A stretch of 64,000 nt of DNA, from positions 1 through 64,000 of the forward strand of contig JAYWHT010000019.1 of NCBI GenBank assembly GCA_043777595.1, in the 5' to 3' direction. Source of the stretch: JAYVJH01 sp043777595 (lineage in GTDB: Bacteria > Bacteroidota > Bacteroidia > Cytophagales > Spirosomataceae). How positions within the stretch are numbered: position 1 is the first letter of the stretch; every line of letters begins with the position of its first letter. The notes under the pieces were generated by a model. It searched no databases. It worked only from the letters and a program-made list of their open reading frames with translations, and was not told the DNA's origin. The position numbers and the translations under genes were made by a program. Positions 61,930-64,000 of this stretch are shown piece by piece.

Positions 61930-64000
61930 ATGAAACTACAATTATTCAAACTGTTGGCCATTGCAGTTGTGTTGATTACAACGTCAATATCGGCCAATGC
62001 CCAAGACGTACTACTCTCGGGAAAAGTTACTGACAATGCCGACGGCTCGCCCATGCCCGGCATAAACGTATTGGTCAAAGGAGCCACTCGTGGCACTACA
62101 ACCAATGCCGACGGCACTTACAAAATTACTGCCAGTGCCACCGACAAATTGGTTTTTTCGTTTGTCGGTTACACAGTTCAAGAAGTAACCGTTGGTAGCC
62201 AAACCATTATCAATGTAAAAATGGGGCAAGATTACAGACAGTTGCAAGAGGTAGTAGTAACGGCATTTGGTATCAAAAAAGACATACGCCGCACGGGCGT
62301 TTCGATTCAGAGCATTGATGCCAGCCAAACTATCAAAGCACGTGAACCAAATCCTATTCAAGGCTTGGTAGGAAAGGTAGCAGGCTTGACAATCGGTATG
62401 AGTGCCGAAATGATGCGCCGCCCACAGGTTATATTACGTGGCAACACTGACGTGCTGTATGTGGTCGATGGCGTACCTATCAACTCAGATACTTGGAACA
62501 TTAGCCCAGACGACATCGAAAACTACTCTGTTTTGAAGGGTGCTTCGGCCTCAGCACTGTATGGTTTTAGAGGAAAAAACGGGGCTATACTCATCACTAC
62601 TAAACGTGGCTCAAAAGACAAACGTGGGTTTTCGGTCGATGTCAATTCTTCGACAATGTTCGATAGAGGCTTTAACGCCATTCCAAAAGTACAAGATTTA
62701 TACGGCCCAGGCGACCATGGCGTGTATGCTTTCGTAGATGGCAAGGGTGCAGGAGCAAACGACGGCGATTATGACATTTGGGGGCCACGCTTCGATGGCC
62801 AGTTGATACCTCAATACGACAGTCCCATTGACCCCATAACTGGAAAAAGACAAGGTACGCCTTGGACGGCTCGTGGCAAGGACAACTTGCAGCGGTACTT
62901 GGAGACAGGTGTTTTATCGACCAACAACATTGCAGTTTCATCATCGGGCGATAAATATAACTTGCGCTTTTCGATGTCCAATACCAATCAAAAAGGCATT
63001 GTGCCTAATACCAAAATGAATAGCTTGGTGTTTAATACAACTCTGGACTATAAATTTTCTAAACGCCTGTCGTTTGAGTCGGGGTTACAATACAATTATC
63101 AAAATTCGCCCAATTTCCCAGACGTAAACTACGGCCCCAACTCAATGATTTATAATATGACAATCTGGGGAGGTGCAGACTGGAACGTGGACGATATGCG
63201 AAGCTACTGGCAAACTGGTAAAGAGGGCGTACAGCAAAACTATGCCGAATATCAGCGATATAACAACCCGTATTTTATGGCTTATGAATGGGTGCGTGAA
63301 CACAAAAAAAATGATATTATTGGCCAACTTGCCATGAAATATCAAATTGCAGACGGTATTGAAGCAACCCTTCGTACTCAGGCTACAACATGGGGATTGT
63401 TCAGAAACGAGAAATTTCCGTTTTCGATGGGTACTTATGGCCGTGACGAACGCCGTGGCGACTATCGTGAAGACCGCCGCAATTTGTTTGACAACAATAC
63501 TGAATTATTGGTAAAGATTGACAAAAAAATTGGTGATAAGTTTTCGGTAAATGCCTTAGCTGGTGCCAATCTCAGAACGTTTGACTACAACTCAAACTAC
63601 GCCACAACCGACTACCTCAACGTGCCAGGTGTATATAACTTTGCCAATTCAGCCAACCCCGTCAAGATATTTAATTACAAGGCGGCAATGTCCGTTAAGT
63701 CGGCGTATTATTCTGCCGACTTTTCGTACAAAAGCTTTTTGACACTCTCAACCACTGGCCGAGTAGATCAGCTTTCGACATTACCAAACGGCAACAACAC
63801 ATTCTTTTATCCGTCTGTGTCGGGTAGTTTTATTGTTTCTGATTTATTAGAAAACTTAGGCCCAATATCGTTCTTAAAGCTACGCAGTTCGTATGCCAAC
63901 GTCAAAGATGGCCTTACTCGCTCAACGATTGGCACAAACCCAGGGGCGAGCTTTCCGTTAGGTTATGGTGACGACTACTCATCGTCTTACGACGGCCCTA
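61930..64000 (+). CDS. SusC/RagA-family TonB-linked outer-membrane protein, 3' end missing
   Basis: ATG 61930 opens 690 codons to the window edge. The order is signal peptide (KLLAIAVVLITTSISANA), carboxypeptidase-like domain (VLLSGKVTDNADGSPMPGIN), plug with LQEVVVTAFGIKKDIRRTGV and SVLKGASASALYGFRGKNGA, then barrel strands. The SusC-type linker (K-K-D-I-R-R-T-G) and the long barrel point to a SusC receptor. A SusD partner gene should follow beyond the window. The substrate is unknown. Confidence 0.93.
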   Translation, partial: MKLQLFKLLAIAVVLITTSISANAQDVLLSGKVTDNADGSPMPGINVLVKGATRGTTTNADGTYKITASATDKLVFSFVGYTVQEVTVGSQTIINVKMGQDYRQLQEVVVTAFGIKKDIRRTGVSIQSIDASQTIKAREPNPIQGLVGKVAGLTIGMSAEMMRRPQVILRGNTDVLYVVDGVPINSDTWNISPDDIENYSVLKGASASALYGFRGKNGAILITTKRGSKDKRGFSVDVNSSTMFDRGFNAIPKVQDLYGPGDHGVYAFVDGKGAGANDGDYDIWGPRFDGQLIPQYDSPIDPITGKRQGTPWTARGKDNLQRYLETGVLSTNNIAVSSSGDKYNLRFSMSNTNQKGIVPNTKMNSLVFNTTLDYKFSKRLSFESGLQYNYQNSPNFPDVNYGPNSMIYNMTIWGGADWNVDDMRSYWQTGKEGVQQNYAEYQRYNNPYFMAYEWVREHKKNDIIGQLAMKYQIADGIEATLRTQATTWGLFRNEKFPFSMGTYGRDERRGDYREDRRNLFDNNTELLVKIDKKIGDKFSVNALAGANLRTFDYNSNYATTDYLNVPGVYNFANSANPVKIFNYKAAMSVKSAYYSADFSYKSFLTLSTTGRVDQLSTLPNGNNTFFYPSVSGSFIVSDLLENLGPISFLKLRSSYANVKDGLTRSTIGTNPGASFPLGYGDDYSSSYDGP

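Overview
The window comes from a Bacteroidota chromosome, most likely order Cytophagales. The evidence is AT-rich DNA, TonB-dependent receptors with carboxypeptidase-like N-terminal domains, a FecI/FecR pair, several type IX secretion (T9SS) C-terminal sorting domains, LytTR signalling genes, an Hc1-type histone and promoters of the TTTG-N18-20-TAnnTTTG type. No genus can be named safely.

Region by region. 0-0.6 kb: the start of a tyrosine recombinase next to a tRNA-Asp gene and a tRNA-like relic. 0.6-4.4 kb: housekeeping genes (DinB, Nif3 and zinc-ribbon pair, thioredoxin, glycosyltransferase). 4.6-18.3 kb: an ECF sigma/FecR/TonB receptor signalling unit, then a tricarballylate-dehydrogenase-like flavoprotein, a PrpF-type isomerase with a lipoprotein signal, and transporters of four families (EamA, MFS, AEC, dicarboxylate:cation symporter). 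This looks like organic-acid sensing, uptake and catabolism. 18.5-27.2 kb: a metzincin protease, histone-like Hc1, a large PVC-type haem protein, then acpP-fabF-rnc.

27.7-55.4 kb is accessory and mostly encodes exported proteins: a LytS/LytTR-like two-component system, an Rpn nuclease, T9SS cargo, a TPR-CHAT protein, a frameshifted DUF6169 gene, a 44-residue peptide with a lasso-type RiPP leader directly before a 911-residue T9SS protein, a MazF toxin cassette flanked by 52-bp direct repeats, and a run of eight genes (46.0-55.4 kb) for beta-barrels, paralogous exported proteins, a catalytically dead matrixin-like lipoprotein and another T9SS protein. Five sites in this region carry an identically spaced 28-bp motif, ACTTAAAA-N15-CGTCT. 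Four lie 34-44 nt before the start codon of an exported or membrane protein and one precedes the RiPP-like gene. I read this as one regulon, possibly driven by an alternative sigma factor. The region is also rich in hairpins and dispersed repeats.

55.5-64 kb: thiolase, ABA4-like protein, PurK, a compact three-gene operon for aminoethylphosphonate-type degradation (FAD oxidoreductase, phosphonatase-like HAD hydrolase, DUF5690 membrane protein), and the 5' two thirds of a SusC-type TonB receptor cut by the window end.
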